This document shows, piece by piece, positions 1-7,429 of a DNA stretch of 12,012 bases. A model generated the notes under the pieces. It made no database searches and was not told the DNA's origin. It was given only the letters and a program-made list of their open reading frames with translations. A program made the translations under genes and the position numbers. How positions within the stretch are numbered: the first letter of the stretch is position 1; each line of letters opens with the position of its first letter. Location of the stretch: positions 1-12,012 of the forward strand of contig JBBQWW010000101.1 of NCBI GenBank assembly GCA_038210245.1, given 5' to 3'. The DNA comes from Bog-756 sp038210245 (lineage in GTDB: Bacteria > Actinomycetota > Acidimicrobiia > Acidimicrobiales > RAAP-2).

Positions 1-120
1 TGCACGAAGCACGGAGTTCTCGACGACCAACTGCTCGTAGGTCGGAGCGTCGGGAGAACGGTCGTCGGTCGGAATTCCCCACGGTACGCGCGTCGATTGC
101 GCAGGTGGTGGACGCGCCGC
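1..120 (-). CDS. IS66-like transposase, N-terminal fragment running off the left edge
   Basis: A minus-strand frame is open from 120 to the window edge and ends with the residues PTYEQLVVENSVLRA. That pattern resembles the start of the N-terminal leucine-zipper region of IS66 TnpC proteins (an acidic 'SYEEL..EN..LRA' stretch before a coiled coil). No ATG, GTG or TTG occurs in this frame between the upstream stop (121-123) and the motif. The start is therefore either a rare codon, hidden by a base error, or the frame is decayed. TnpC cuts and joins the element's ends. Only about 25-40 residues are visible, so the catalytic DDE domain cannot be judged. Confidence 0.35.
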
Positions 121-141
121 TCAGGGGACGTGAATAGTTAC
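1..141 (-). mobile_element. End of a probable IS66-family insertion sequence (partial)
   Basis: Read on the minus strand, the segment ends (position 141 inward) with GTAACTATTCACGTCC. This fits the 5'-GTAA start I associate with IS66-family termini. About 60-110 bases further in, a minus-strand frame reads like the N-terminus of an IS66 TnpC transposase. The plus-strand gene to the right has an open frame that continues to exactly this point without a start codon, which supports an element edge here. The other end of the element, its second inverted repeat and the 8-bp target duplication lie outside the window. The family assignment rests on a short stretch and is tentative. Confidence 0.4.
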
Positions 142-1261
142 CGAGAGCGAAGCAGTTCGATCCGGGTTACTTGAGGATCTTGAGGACACAATTCTGATGA
201 TTCCGGGTATAAGCAACGACATAATTTCCGACATCTCGACGAACATCATACGTCAACCGCTTGTCCGGTTCACTCAGGAGGTCTGCGAGTTCTACGAAAT
301 TACTCTAACTGCTGATGTTGACTCGGGTCCTATGTGGGATCCCCACACGCACGAGTGGTTTACCGAGTTCGTGCGACTTCCAATCTCTGAGACCGGGCGG
401 TTGCTGCTGATTCCGAAGTCAATCGTTAGGCGGCGTATGGAGTACAACCCCGACGAGTACTTCAATCACTTTGTTCTTACCTCTCTCCAAGAAGCCGAAC
501 TGGCCGCTAACAGTGAGCTTGTTGAACTCCTCAAGAACGGCAATCGCCGGGTCACGAAGGCCTCCCTGCGGGAAAAGTACGGATCCGGCAAGGCTGTTAG
601 TGTCGAGATGACCAAGAAGAATCCAGCGATCCTCGATCAATATCGGGCTGCCAAACGGGCGGCCCGTGGCAATCCACTGAATCACGACGACATCGCTGTT
701 GCGGAGGGAACACCTGAACCCGACTGGGATAAACTTCTTAATGCGGTTCTGACCGTTGAACCTGGGCACGCTGGGGCAACGAAGTATCATAGAGCCGTTG
801 AGGGTCTGCTCCAGGCCCTATTTTTCCCGTCACTGGTAAATCCGGAGCGGGAATCTCACCTTCATAACGGCCGGAAGCGGATCGATATCAAGTTCACGAA
901 TGCGTCCACAAGCGGCTTCTTTTGGCGAGTTCATGAACACCACCAGATTCCGGCAGGATTCGTCGTTGTCGAATGCAAGAACTACACGGAAGAAGTAGCG
1001 AATCCTGAATTTGACCAGCTCTCCGGCCGATTCTCTCCCACAAGGGGACGCCTTGGACTTTTGGTTTGCAGGAACATTGATAACAAAGCGGCTTGTATCG
1101 AAAGGTGCAAGGACACAGCGTCTGATGATCGGGGCTGGATTCTCCCGTTGGAAGATGAGGACCTACGCCTACTGGTGGAGGAACGCAAAGCTTCGCGAAT
1201 GCTTCCAAACTCGGTTCGTTTTCAACATCTCGAAGATCTCTTCAGCAAGATCATCTCCTAG
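142..1261 (+). pseudogene. PD-(D/E)XK nuclease-like protein, 5' truncated (longest ATG frame 197-1261, 354 aa)
   Basis: From ATG 197 the product is 354 aa. The C-terminal half looks like a restriction-endonuclease-like (PD-(D/E)XK) core: E202 in a helix (YHRAVEGLL), D230 (RIDIKF), the E259-x-K261 pair in VVVECKNY, then Q274 in FDQLSGRF. The N-terminal half is helical, with no motif I can name. The same frame continues upstream without a stop to about 131 and reads like protein (SEAVRSGLLEDLEDTIL), yet it has no start codon. The true 5' part therefore probably lies beyond the putative insertion element. GAGGA at 183-187 could allow residual translation from ATG 197. Base composition is clearly more AT-rich than in the genes from 2100 on, which suggests horizontal acquisition. 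A role in anti-phage defence or DNA processing is inference; no exact family is recognised. Confidence 0.6.
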
Positions 1262-1339
1262 ACCAAACGGACAGTTCCTATTCACTCGATAACCCTGGTC
1301 ACGAAGGTGAAGTGGCGAGGGCTAAGGGACCGGTCTTGG

Positions 1340-1533
1340 AAGGTTCGAATTGCGTCTCGGTCCCTGTTGGGTGGAACTAGGTGAAATCGGCGAATCCGCG
1401 TAAAATTGGTAGCGAGCGGACGTTTTCGATCGGACATTGAGCTAGTGCTTGTTGTCCCTGGTCAGATCTAGTTCTTTCATTAGGGTAAGGAACTCTGGTG
1501 ACGGGTTTGAATAGTGTCTCAGGAGGTCCGCCA
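1340..1533. repeat. 194-bp direct repeat, copy 1
   Basis: This segment matches 1765-1958 in the same orientation with no insertions or deletions (constant offset 425). I count about 20 mismatches, roughly 90% identity. The first 42 bases (1340-1381) are identical in both copies, as is most of the block around 1391-1420. The right part (1442-1533) is the 3' coding end of a small minus-strand gene. The left part is its conserved 3' flank. No tRNA, integrase or terminal inverted repeats are associated, so this is more likely a tandem duplication of a gene end than a mobile element. Confidence 0.9.
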
Positions 1534-1672
1534 ATACCGAAATGAGGCCCCATAGTTTTCGTCGGTCTTCAATCTCGGCCAAACCATCCCCCAACTTCCG
1601 CCAATAGAAAAGGCCCCGACTCTCCGAGGAGAGCTGGGGCCTGATGTTATCTGATCTGGTGTGTTCTAGCCG
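1442..1672 (-). CDS. Small unknown protein, copy 1 of a duplicated gene (5' end uncertain)
   Basis: The minus-strand frame is open from 1672 down to a TAG at 1442-1444 (76 codons). Its C-terminal 30 residues (LADLLRHYSNPSPEFLTLMK and on to RDNKH) recur in copy 2. Of about 13 base differences within the shared coding part, eight are silent, mostly at third positions, as expected for a protein under selection. The frame has no ATG. TTG at 1594 or 1582 are candidate starts. Alternatively the well-placed ATG at 1680 is the true start and one base separates it from this frame. The sequence is mostly helical and charged, with no signal peptide and no domain I recognise. No function can be assigned. 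Confidence 0.5.
   Translation of the reverse strand, partial: RLEHTRSDNIRPQLSSESRGLFYWRKLGDGLAEIEDRRKLWGLISVLADLLRHYSNPSPEFLTLMKELDLTRDNKH
1611..1642 (-). terminator. Intrinsic terminator (hairpin plus T-run on the minus strand)
   Basis: AGGCCCC (1611-1617) pairs with GGGGCCT (1636-1642). After one G-T and one mismatch, five more pairs continue inward around a CGAG loop. On the minus strand the stem is followed directly by TTTTCT, the standard Rho-independent layout. It lies about 50 bases after the promoter's start point and upstream of most of the copy 1 frame, so it acts either as an attenuator or as the end of a short transcript. Confidence 0.6.
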
Positions 1673-1680
1673 TTACGCAT
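1666..1680 (-). CDS. Four-codon ORF (M-R-N-G-stop) with a strong ribosome binding site
   Basis: The minus strand shows GGAGG, six bases, then ATG CGT AAC GGC TAG. The promoter above and a U-tract terminator at 1611-1642 enclose it. There are three readings: a leader peptide ahead of an attenuator, a minimal ORF in a small RNA, or the true start of the 76-codon frame with a one-base error at codon four. In the last case, the -1 frame from this point is open to 1442 and gives a product of about 80 aa. I cannot choose between them from sequence. Confidence 0.35.
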   Translation of the reverse strand: MRNG

Positions 1681-1698
1681 GTACTACCTCCACGCACA

Positions 1699-1727
1699 AT
1701 AGTAAAACAAGTGCTGCCGATTCACAA
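1699..1727 (-). promoter_or_regulatory. Sigma-70-type promoter, minus strand
   Basis: On the minus strand, -35 TTGTGA (1727-1722) and -10 TACTAT (1704-1699) are separated by exactly 17 bases. The expected transcription start is near 1692, just before GGAGG (1691-1687) and an ATG at 1680. This gives a very short 5' leader. The arrangement is close to consensus and is the clearest promoter in the left part of the window. Confidence 0.6.
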
Positions 1728-1764
1728 TGGGTCTAGTTGAACTCGATAATGGCGACGCGACCGA

Positions 1765-1958
1765 AAGGTTCGAATTGCGTCTCGGTCCCTGTTGGGTGGA
1801 ACTAGGAGATTTTGGGGAATCCGCGTAAAATTGGTAGCGAGCGGACGGTTTCGATCGGACATGGAGCTAATGCTTCTTATCCCTGGTCGGACCTAATTCC
1901 TTCATGAGATTAAGGAATTCTGGCGAGGGGTTTGAATAGTGTCTCAGGAGGTCCGCCA
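1765..1958. repeat. 194-bp direct repeat, copy 2
   Basis: Second copy of the repeat at 1340-1533. Its right edge lies one base from the ATG of the small minus-strand frame and coincides with the change from AT-rich to GC-rich DNA. It could therefore mark the edge of the acquired region or a recombination point. Differences from copy 1 are concentrated at third codon positions in the coding half and scattered in the flank. Confidence 0.9.
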
Positions 1959-1959
1959 T
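1867..1959 (-). CDS. Small unknown protein, copy 2 (30-aa frame, probably a 5'-truncated duplicate)
   Basis: ATG at 1959 to TAG at 1867-1869 encodes 30 residues, beginning MADLLRHYSNPSPEFLNLMK. They correspond to the C-terminus of the copy 1 product with only a few changes (T to N, D to G, L to P, N to K). No Shine-Dalgarno precedes the ATG. The similarity to copy 1 stops at this codon, so the 5' part of the gene is missing or has been replaced by GC-rich host-like sequence. It may be a remnant rather than an expressed peptide. Confidence 0.4.
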   Translation of the reverse strand: MADLLRHYSNPSPEFLNLMKELGPTRDKKH

Positions 1960-2004
1960 GTGATGTCGCGAGACACCGAGAACAGGTGAACCCTCACCGG
2001 CGTC

Positions 2005-2032
2005 GTGCCGGCCCCGAATCCGGGGTCGGCAC
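2005..2032. terminator. Hairpin terminator downstream of the EAL gene
   Basis: GTGCCGGCCCCG and CGGGGTCGGCAC form a 12-bp stem with one G-T pair around an AATC loop. There is no T-run. It lies about 75 bases past the stop of the minus-strand EAL gene, in the position and style of U-tract-less actinobacterial terminators. It also separates that gene from the AT-rich region. Confidence 0.5.
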
Positions 2033-2108
2033 ACGCCTACGGCACCGTGCCGACATCGACGGGTCGGAGGTGGGCTGGTAGCCGGTGGTGCTCAGGCCGG
2101 CCGCAGGC

Positions 2109-2945
2109 TCAGGAGCGGCCCGGCTTGGTCATCTTGGGCAGCGAAGGCAGCGGCGGCAGGGTGAGGGCGAAACAGGGGTGTGGATCCATGTTGGCCAGAT
2201 CACACGCCTGTTGGGCCGTCATGGGCGCCGAGAAGAAGTAGCCCTGGGCCGTCTCGGCCCCGAGCTCCCGCAAGATCGCCACCTGGTCACCGGTCTCCAC
2301 GGCTTCGGCCACGGTGCAGAACCCCAACGATCGACTCAGCTTCACGATCGACTCCACCACCGCCCGGCTCTGACCGTCTGAATCGGTGAGGCCGGCGATG
2401 AGCCCGGCGTCGATCTTCACCGTGTTGACCACGGCCCCTCGCAGGTGCTCCAACACGGAGTAGTCAGTTCCCACGTCGTCCACGGTCAGCTGGATGCCCA
2501 GGCGGGTCATCACCGAGAGGTCCTCGGCGGCTTCGTCATCGGAGACCGACACCTCGGTGACCTCGACGGTCAGGCGGTCTGGATTGAGCCCCGACCGCTC
2601 GAGGGCGGTGGCGGCGGCCACGGCAGCGGTACCCCGCCGCAGCTGGAAGACAGAACAGTTGACGGCCAGTTGCAGGTCGGAGGGCCACCGTGACGCCTGG
2701 GCGCACGCTTCGCTCAGGACCCATTCGTTGAGCTCGTTCATGTGCCCGTGGGCCTCGGCCCACGGGATCAGTACGTCGGGAGGGATGTTTCCACCGGAGG
2801 CATCGTGACAGCGGAGGAGGGCCTCGAAGCCGAGCAGACGGCCCGTGGCCAGGTCCACGGCCGGCTGGAAGGCCAGGCTGGGCGTACCACCCAGGCCCAG
2901 CTTCGGTGCTTCAATACTCGTAGCGGTGCCGGAGGGCGACCCCAT
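2109..2945 (-). CDS. EAL-domain c-di-GMP phosphodiesterase
   Basis: The product is a stand-alone EAL domain of 278 aa from ATG 2945. EAL proteins hydrolyse cyclic di-GMP to linear pGpG and so lower this second messenger. By comparison with the known catalytic set, the metal- and substrate-binding residues are all visible: E41 (FEALLR), N96 (AVNCS), E128 (VEVTE), D156-D157 (VDDVGT), K177 (VKID), E214 (VAEAVET) and Q234 (QGYFFSAP). The domain is divergent in places: loop 6 reads DDVGTDYS where DDFGTGYS is usual. It is cytosolic, with no sensor domain or membrane segment. The frame is open further up to a GTG at 3116, but those 57 residues are low-complexity and lie in the gap to the divergent gene, so I prefer the internal ATG. 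A proline-rich tail follows the domain. Confidence 0.85.
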   Translation of the reverse strand: MGSPSGTATSIEAPKLGLGGTPSLAFQPAVDLATGRLLGFEALLRCHDASGGNIPPDVLIPWAEAHGHMNELNEWVLSEACAQASRWPSDLQLAVNCSVFQLRRGTAAVAAATALERSGLNPDRLTVEVTEVSVSDDEAAEDLSVMTRLGIQLTVDDVGTDYSVLEHLRGAVVNTVKIDAGLIAGLTDSDGQSRAVVESIVKLSRSLGFCTVAEAVETGDQVAILRELGAETAQGYFFSAPMTAQQACDLANMDPHPCFALTLPPLPSLPKMTKPGRS

Positions 2946-3123
2946 CAGTCCTGTCACCTCGGTGCTATCGGCAACAATCTGGAATGACTTGAGTGGGTTC
3001 GACGGACCGTCGGGGGTGGTGGTCAGTGCCAAAGGGACCGGCCCTCGGCGAGGACGTTGGGAGGGCACCAAAGGACATGGTGAACTGCTCAAGGAAGCCG
3101 GGGTAGGTGACGACACAGGAGGT

Positions 3124-4446
3124 ATGGCACTGCGACCCTTTGCACGACATCAGAAGCGGAAGGCAGACGAGGAGACGACGCCCAACGCGGCGGATGAGTT
3201 CGCGCAGTTCTTCTCGAACGATCCCCGCCCCGACGGTCCGCCCGACCCCGGCTCGGCCGGACCCCCTGCCGAGGTGGCGGCTCCTGCGGTGACCATGGAG
3301 GAGCAGTCGGCCGCCGGCTGGTACCCCGACACCAAGGACCCCGGGCTCATGCGGTACTGGGACGGATTCCATCTCACTGGCCAGACCATGCGGGTGGGTC
3401 CCCCGCCCGTCGTCGCCGAGCCCAGCGAGGGCCCTCCGGTAGAGGCGGAGGCGCCCGTCCCGAGCCCGGCCACCCCGGCCACCGCAGTGATCCCCACCAA
3501 TCCGTCGGGGCCACCGGCCCGGTACGCCACAGATCTGCTGGCTCCGGACGTGCCCCAGGCACCGCTACTGGGGAGCCGCCTGCTGACCGACGCCGCCGCG
3601 GACAAGCCGGCGGTGATCCCGCCCTTGGCGTCGGCGCCGACCTTCCAACCCGTCGTGGATGCGCCCGCGGCTGACGAAGCGGTCACCGATGTCGACGAGG
3701 AGGACGCCCCGGAGGTCACCCCCGTGGCCTCCGCCCCCATCGCCGCCGCTCCCCCCGCTGCTCCCCCTCCCCCTGTGGCCCAGGCGGCTGTCGCCGTGGT
3801 GAGGCCAGCTGGTGGGCGCGACGAGGATGTCCAAGTCATTCCGACCGCCGATGAGCCCGCTGCCCAGGCTCCCATCACCCCGGAGCCGCCCACCGTGACA
3901 TCCACCGACCACACCGACAACTGGGTCGAGCGTACCGAAAAGGCGGTGACCAAGGCCCAGGCCACCGGTACCCCCGAGGACTGGAAGGAGGCGGCCACGG
4001 CCGCCGCGGTGGTGTCGGAGATGACCCAGACCATGAAGACCGCCGCCGACATCCGCCAGTCGGCACAGAAGCTCGAACAGGCCGCCGAGGAAGCGCAGCG
4101 TCGGGCCGACGAGGCCCAAGAGGCCGCGGTCGAGGCGCAGCGTGCCGTGCAGGAGTCGGCCCGCGCCGCTCGGGAGGCGGCCGACGCCGCCCAGGCCGCC
4201 ACCCGCAAGGCCGACGAGGCTAAGCAGAAGGCCGAGCGGGCCACCGAAGCCACCCCCCGGGTGGCCGAGCGGGCCAAGGACGCGGCCCAGGCGGCCGCCG
4301 GAGCCAAGCGTCGGGCTCAGCTGGTCGACGAGATCGTGGCCCGGGCCCACCAGGCCGACACCCCCGAGGCGTGGGGCGAAGCCCGCCGGAGCGCCGAACA
4401 GGCTGCCGACTCAGCCACCCGGGAGGGACGCACCCCCGGAGTCTGA
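3124..4446 (+). CDS. DUF2510 and alanine-rich coiled-coil protein
   Basis: 440 aa from ATG 3124. AGGAGG lies only two bases upstream, an unusually tight spacing, but no other in-frame ATG/GTG/TTG sits nearby. Residues 62-88 are a DUF2510 motif (AGWYPDTKDPG, RYWDGFHLTG), a short WW-like actinobacterial module of unknown role. Residues 90-260 are a Pro/Ala/Val-rich, probably disordered linker. Residues about 305-395 form a long Ala/Glu/Arg/Lys coiled coil. Two similar helical modules flank it (about 274-303 and 404-433, sharing a TPEDW/TPEAW core). No membrane segment or signal peptide is seen. It diverges from the EAL gene and converges on the next gene with a 15-base gap. A scaffolding role is only an inference. 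Confidence 0.8.
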   Translation: MALRPFARHQKRKADEETTPNAADEFAQFFSNDPRPDGPPDPGSAGPPAEVAAPAVTMEEQSAAGWYPDTKDPGLMRYWDGFHLTGQTMRVGPPPVVAEPSEGPPVEAEAPVPSPATPATAVIPTNPSGPPARYATDLLAPDVPQAPLLGSRLLTDAAADKPAVIPPLASAPTFQPVVDAPAADEAVTDVDEEDAPEVTPVASAPIAAAPPAAPPPPVAQAAVAVVRPAGGRDEDVQVIPTADEPAAQAPITPEPPTVTSTDHTDNWVERTEKAVTKAQATGTPEDWKEAATAAAVVSEMTQTMKTAADIRQSAQKLEQAAEEAQRRADEAQEAAVEAQRAVQESARAAREAADAAQAATRKADEAKQKAERATEATPRVAERAKDAAQAAAGAKRRAQLVDEIVARAHQADTPEAWGEARRSAEQAADSATREGRTPGV

Positions 4447-4461
4447 TCCTGACGTGACGGG

Positions 4462-7429
4462 CTACGCCGAGTCGCGGGTGTGGTTCGGATCGTGGGTCTT
4501 GAGCAGGGATCCCACCACCGGGATCTCGGTCACCGCTTCAGCCCTGGCGATGGCCAGACTGCTCCTGGCCAGGGGGAGGAACGGCCCGGTAACCACGTAC
4601 CGCGGATTCCACAGTGGGTCGTACTTCTGGTTGAAGTGCCAGAGGGACTCGATCTGGAGGGTCTCGCTGAAATGGTGCAGGACGTTGCGCTCGAGCGAGG
4701 CCCAGGGTCCAGCGCCGGACTCGCCGGCGACCACGGCCCGCATAGTGGCGAAGTTGAGGCCCAGGCCCCGCAGGGCACGCTCGGCCATCCACTGGAGGGT
4801 CTCGATGATTACGAAGTCGGTCAGCCCGTTGGGGGCGTCGGGATCGTTCGTCCTTCGCATGAGGTCGAGCGAGTACCCGTCCACCTTGGAGGAGGGGACG
4901 TACTGGTTGAAGGCCAGGGGCCGGTTGTCGGAGTCGAAGCACACGGCCAGCAGCAGGCCCTGGTCGCGAGGGTCGAAGATCCGGCTGAGGGTCATGGAGT
5001 AGCCGCGTTCGGCCTCACCCTGACGGGTCTCGGTCATCAGCCCGAGCAGCTGGTCCTTGACCTCGTCGCTCAGGGCCTCCATCGACTGGTAGCACTCCAC
5101 CCGGCAGCCGGCTTTCTTCATCCGGTTGTAGGCCCCGCGTAGGGACTTCATGGACTTTCCCTTGAGACTGAACTGGGTGGCGTCCACGATGGCCTCGTCG
5201 CCGATGTAGTGGTCGACCAGCCCGGCGGCCCGGTAGATGCCCAGCCATGACTGGGAGGCAGCCAGCACCGACGGCTGCCAGTTGTTGGCCTGGGCCATGT
5301 CCATGACGTCGGACCACACTTCGGCCCGGTCCTGAGGTGGACCGATGGGGTCAGGCGAGACCAGCATCACCCCGTTGATGATCGAGTAGGCCACCAGCGA
5401 CTCGCCGGTGAAGAACCACGACTTGTCGTCGCGGAGGGCTAAATAGTCGAGGGTGTCGCCCCCGTGGGTCTCGATGATGGTCCGGGCCCGATCGAAAGCC
5501 TCCTCCCGGGCCGTGCCGGTTCGCCGCGACTCGCGCCCGGGGGCGGCGATGAGGAGGAGGGCAGCCAGCACGACCACCACGACGAGCAGGAAGACCACGT
5601 CGTAGTGCCGGTGATGGCCACTCCCGACCACGTTGTCGATCCCGGCCGTGGCACCGATGACGACCAGGCCGACGGCCGCCGCCCAGATGAACGCCCGGGA
5701 GACCCCGGTGGGCCGGATACGGAAGTGCTGGTGCTCGACCAGCAGCCACAGGCAGAACAGGATGGCCAGGGTCGACCCCCCGCGTGAGTGGCCGGTGACC
5801 AACCGATCCGTGGTGGTGGCCACCAGTACCACGATGGTGGCCACCCACACCGGCCGCAACCCGCGACGCACCCCTCGGGCCAGACCGCACAGGGCCAGAC
5901 CGCCGACGAGGGCCTCGGACACCGACAGCGGGTGGACACCGAAGGGCAGCCAGTGGTCGACCCCCCCGGGTGCCCGGGAACCGCCACAGGGCGGCGAAGA
6001 CCACGTTCAGCACCCCGGAGGCCAGCAAGATGATGGCCGCCACCCGGCGAACCCGGCGCCGGACCACCCAGCGCTTGAGCCCGGAATCGTCGAGTGGCCA
6101 GGTGGGACCGTTGGGGAGGGCTGCCACCTCGGTGGTGGTCCCCATGTCCACCTTGTCCGAGGCCTGGGCCAGCCGCTCCAGCAGGACCGGGGAGCGCACC
6201 GGGACCTCCCGCAGCCACAGCCTGAGTTCGAGCACGGCGTTGCCGGACATCTCCACGTAGGAGAACCGATGGACGGTGACGAAGGGATGGGGCAGGCGGA
6301 ACCGCGAGCGCCGACCCTTGACCGAGGCCGTCCCGCTGCCGGTGTTGGCGTAGAAGCCGTTGCCCACGACCGAGAGCTCGGGCTCGTGGGTGTGTCCCGA
6401 GATCATTCCGGCATACCCCTGGGTGACCAGCCGGGCGGCCTGGGCCCGGGCCGGGGCGTTGTGGGTGGCCGGGTCGGAGCGGGAGCTGACCGCCGACTCC
6501 CGAAGGGCGCGGTTGACCCGCAGCAGGGTGGCGCCGGCCGCCACCGCAGCCACCAGGATGATGAAGGCCACCAGCAGTCCGAAGCCCAGCAGCCACCGCT
6601 CGGCGTGGCGATGGAGGAGGGGCCGGACCCCGGGAAGGAAGGTGAGGAGGCGAAGGAGGAGAATGGCCACGAACGGCACGGCGGCCAGCCACAGCTTCCC
6701 GACGATCTTCCGATAGAAGAGGCGGGAGCCGATGAAGTCGGCCATGTCCCCGTCCAGCCACTGCACGCCCTCGAGCAGCGAGCCGGGCGACTGGCGGGAC
6801 TCCAGCTCGGGAAGCAGGTCCCGGACCACGTGGTGCCCGAACGGGGTGTCCACCGGGGACCACGGGTCCTCGAAGGCGTTGTAGGGGTCGACCTGGTTGC
6901 CGTGGACCACCCGGACCCTCTGGCTTCCATGGTCGGTGGCCACCACCAGGTCGAGATCGAGGGCGAACTGCTGCACCCCCAGTCGCTCCTTCAGGATGGT
7001 GGCAGCGGCACCGTCCCAGGCCAGCTGGCCGTCGTGGTTGCCCGACAGGACTACCACGTGGTGGTCCGGCCCGGAGGCGAAGGCCGCCACCGCCTCGGTG
7101 AACTGCGGATGAACATCGAGGATCCGGCCCACCTCCGGTGGGCCCGCCAGCATCTCGAACCCGTCGCCGGCGATGACGAAGGCGGCCGGCCCGGTCATGC
7201 CGCCCGCCAGGGCGGCCAGCTCGTTCGCCACGGTGATCGACGTCTCCGTGGCCACTTCGGGGAGATGGAGGTCGCTGACCACCACGGTGCGGCTGCCCAT
7301 GGGCAGCTCGATCTCGATCTGCTCCTCGATGAGGAACTCGGGGAGGTTCCCCTCCTCGGCCTCGACGACCAGGTCGGCCTCGGCGGCCAGGTCCACGGGG
7401 GAGATGGCCTCCTCCACCACGTCGGTCAA
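4462..7429 (-). CDS. Metallophosphoesterase fused to an MprF/LysX-like lysyltransferase, split by a frameshift
   Basis: From TTG 7429 the first 490 residues hold a calcineurin-like phosphoesterase: DLH (53-55), GDG (88-90), GNHD (130-133), VHGN (175-178) and GHTH (345-348). Two hydrophobic helices (about 245-265 and 280-302) lie inside it and one follows (about 460-482). At a run of seven C (5961-5967) the frame is lost. Reading with six C restores it and continues VDHWLPFG into an open frame ending at 4462, giving about 988 aa. This second part has several membrane helices, then a GNAT-fold DUF2156 domain (SLKGKSMKSLRGAYNR, DLMRRTNDPDAPNG, FNQKYDPLWNPRY) like the MprF/LysX domain that moves lysine from Lys-tRNA to phosphatidylglycerol. 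Without repair, translation gives a 692-aa product, and a GTG at 5922 could open the second part, but no ribosome binding site precedes it. The gene follows lysS with a TTGA overlap and has its own GGAGG. The phosphoesterase substrate is unknown. Confidence 0.8.
5961..5967. other. Seven-C homopolymer carrying the frameshift
   Basis: Plus strand CCCCCCC followed by GGG; on the coding strand ACC CGG GGG GGT. Removing one base joins the phosphoesterase and lysyltransferase frames without any other change. It may be a base-calling or assembly error, a phase-variable tract, or a slippery site. Sequence alone cannot decide, though error is the simplest explanation. Confidence 0.7.

Noticed and set aside
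1340..1958. CRISPR-like or integron-type array
   Set aside because: Only two copies, 194 bp long and 90% identical, with a single 231-bp gap; coding content explains half of the repeat.
1900..2040. Helix-turn-helix-like reading (VLGVSRHHMADLL) upstream of the copy 2 ATG
   Set aside because: It resembles excisionase HTH proteins, but the left half comes from GC-rich sequence absent in copy 1, crosses the repeat boundary and has no start or ribosome binding site.
2946..3116. Longer start (GTG 3116) for the EAL gene
   Set aside because: The added residues are Ser/Pro-rich without a domain, and they occupy the only space for promoters of the two divergent genes. Not excluded, only less likely.
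2845..3123. Longer start for the DUF2510 gene
   Set aside because: The extra 93 codons overlap the EAL gene's 5' part antisense and contain nothing domain-like. ATG 3124 precedes the first plausible protein sequence.
3150..4307. 385-codon minus-strand frame opposite the coiled-coil gene
   Set aside because: Ala/Ser/Gly-rich mirror of an Ala/Glu-rich coding region, with no domain. The plus strand has a DUF2510 motif and regular heptads.
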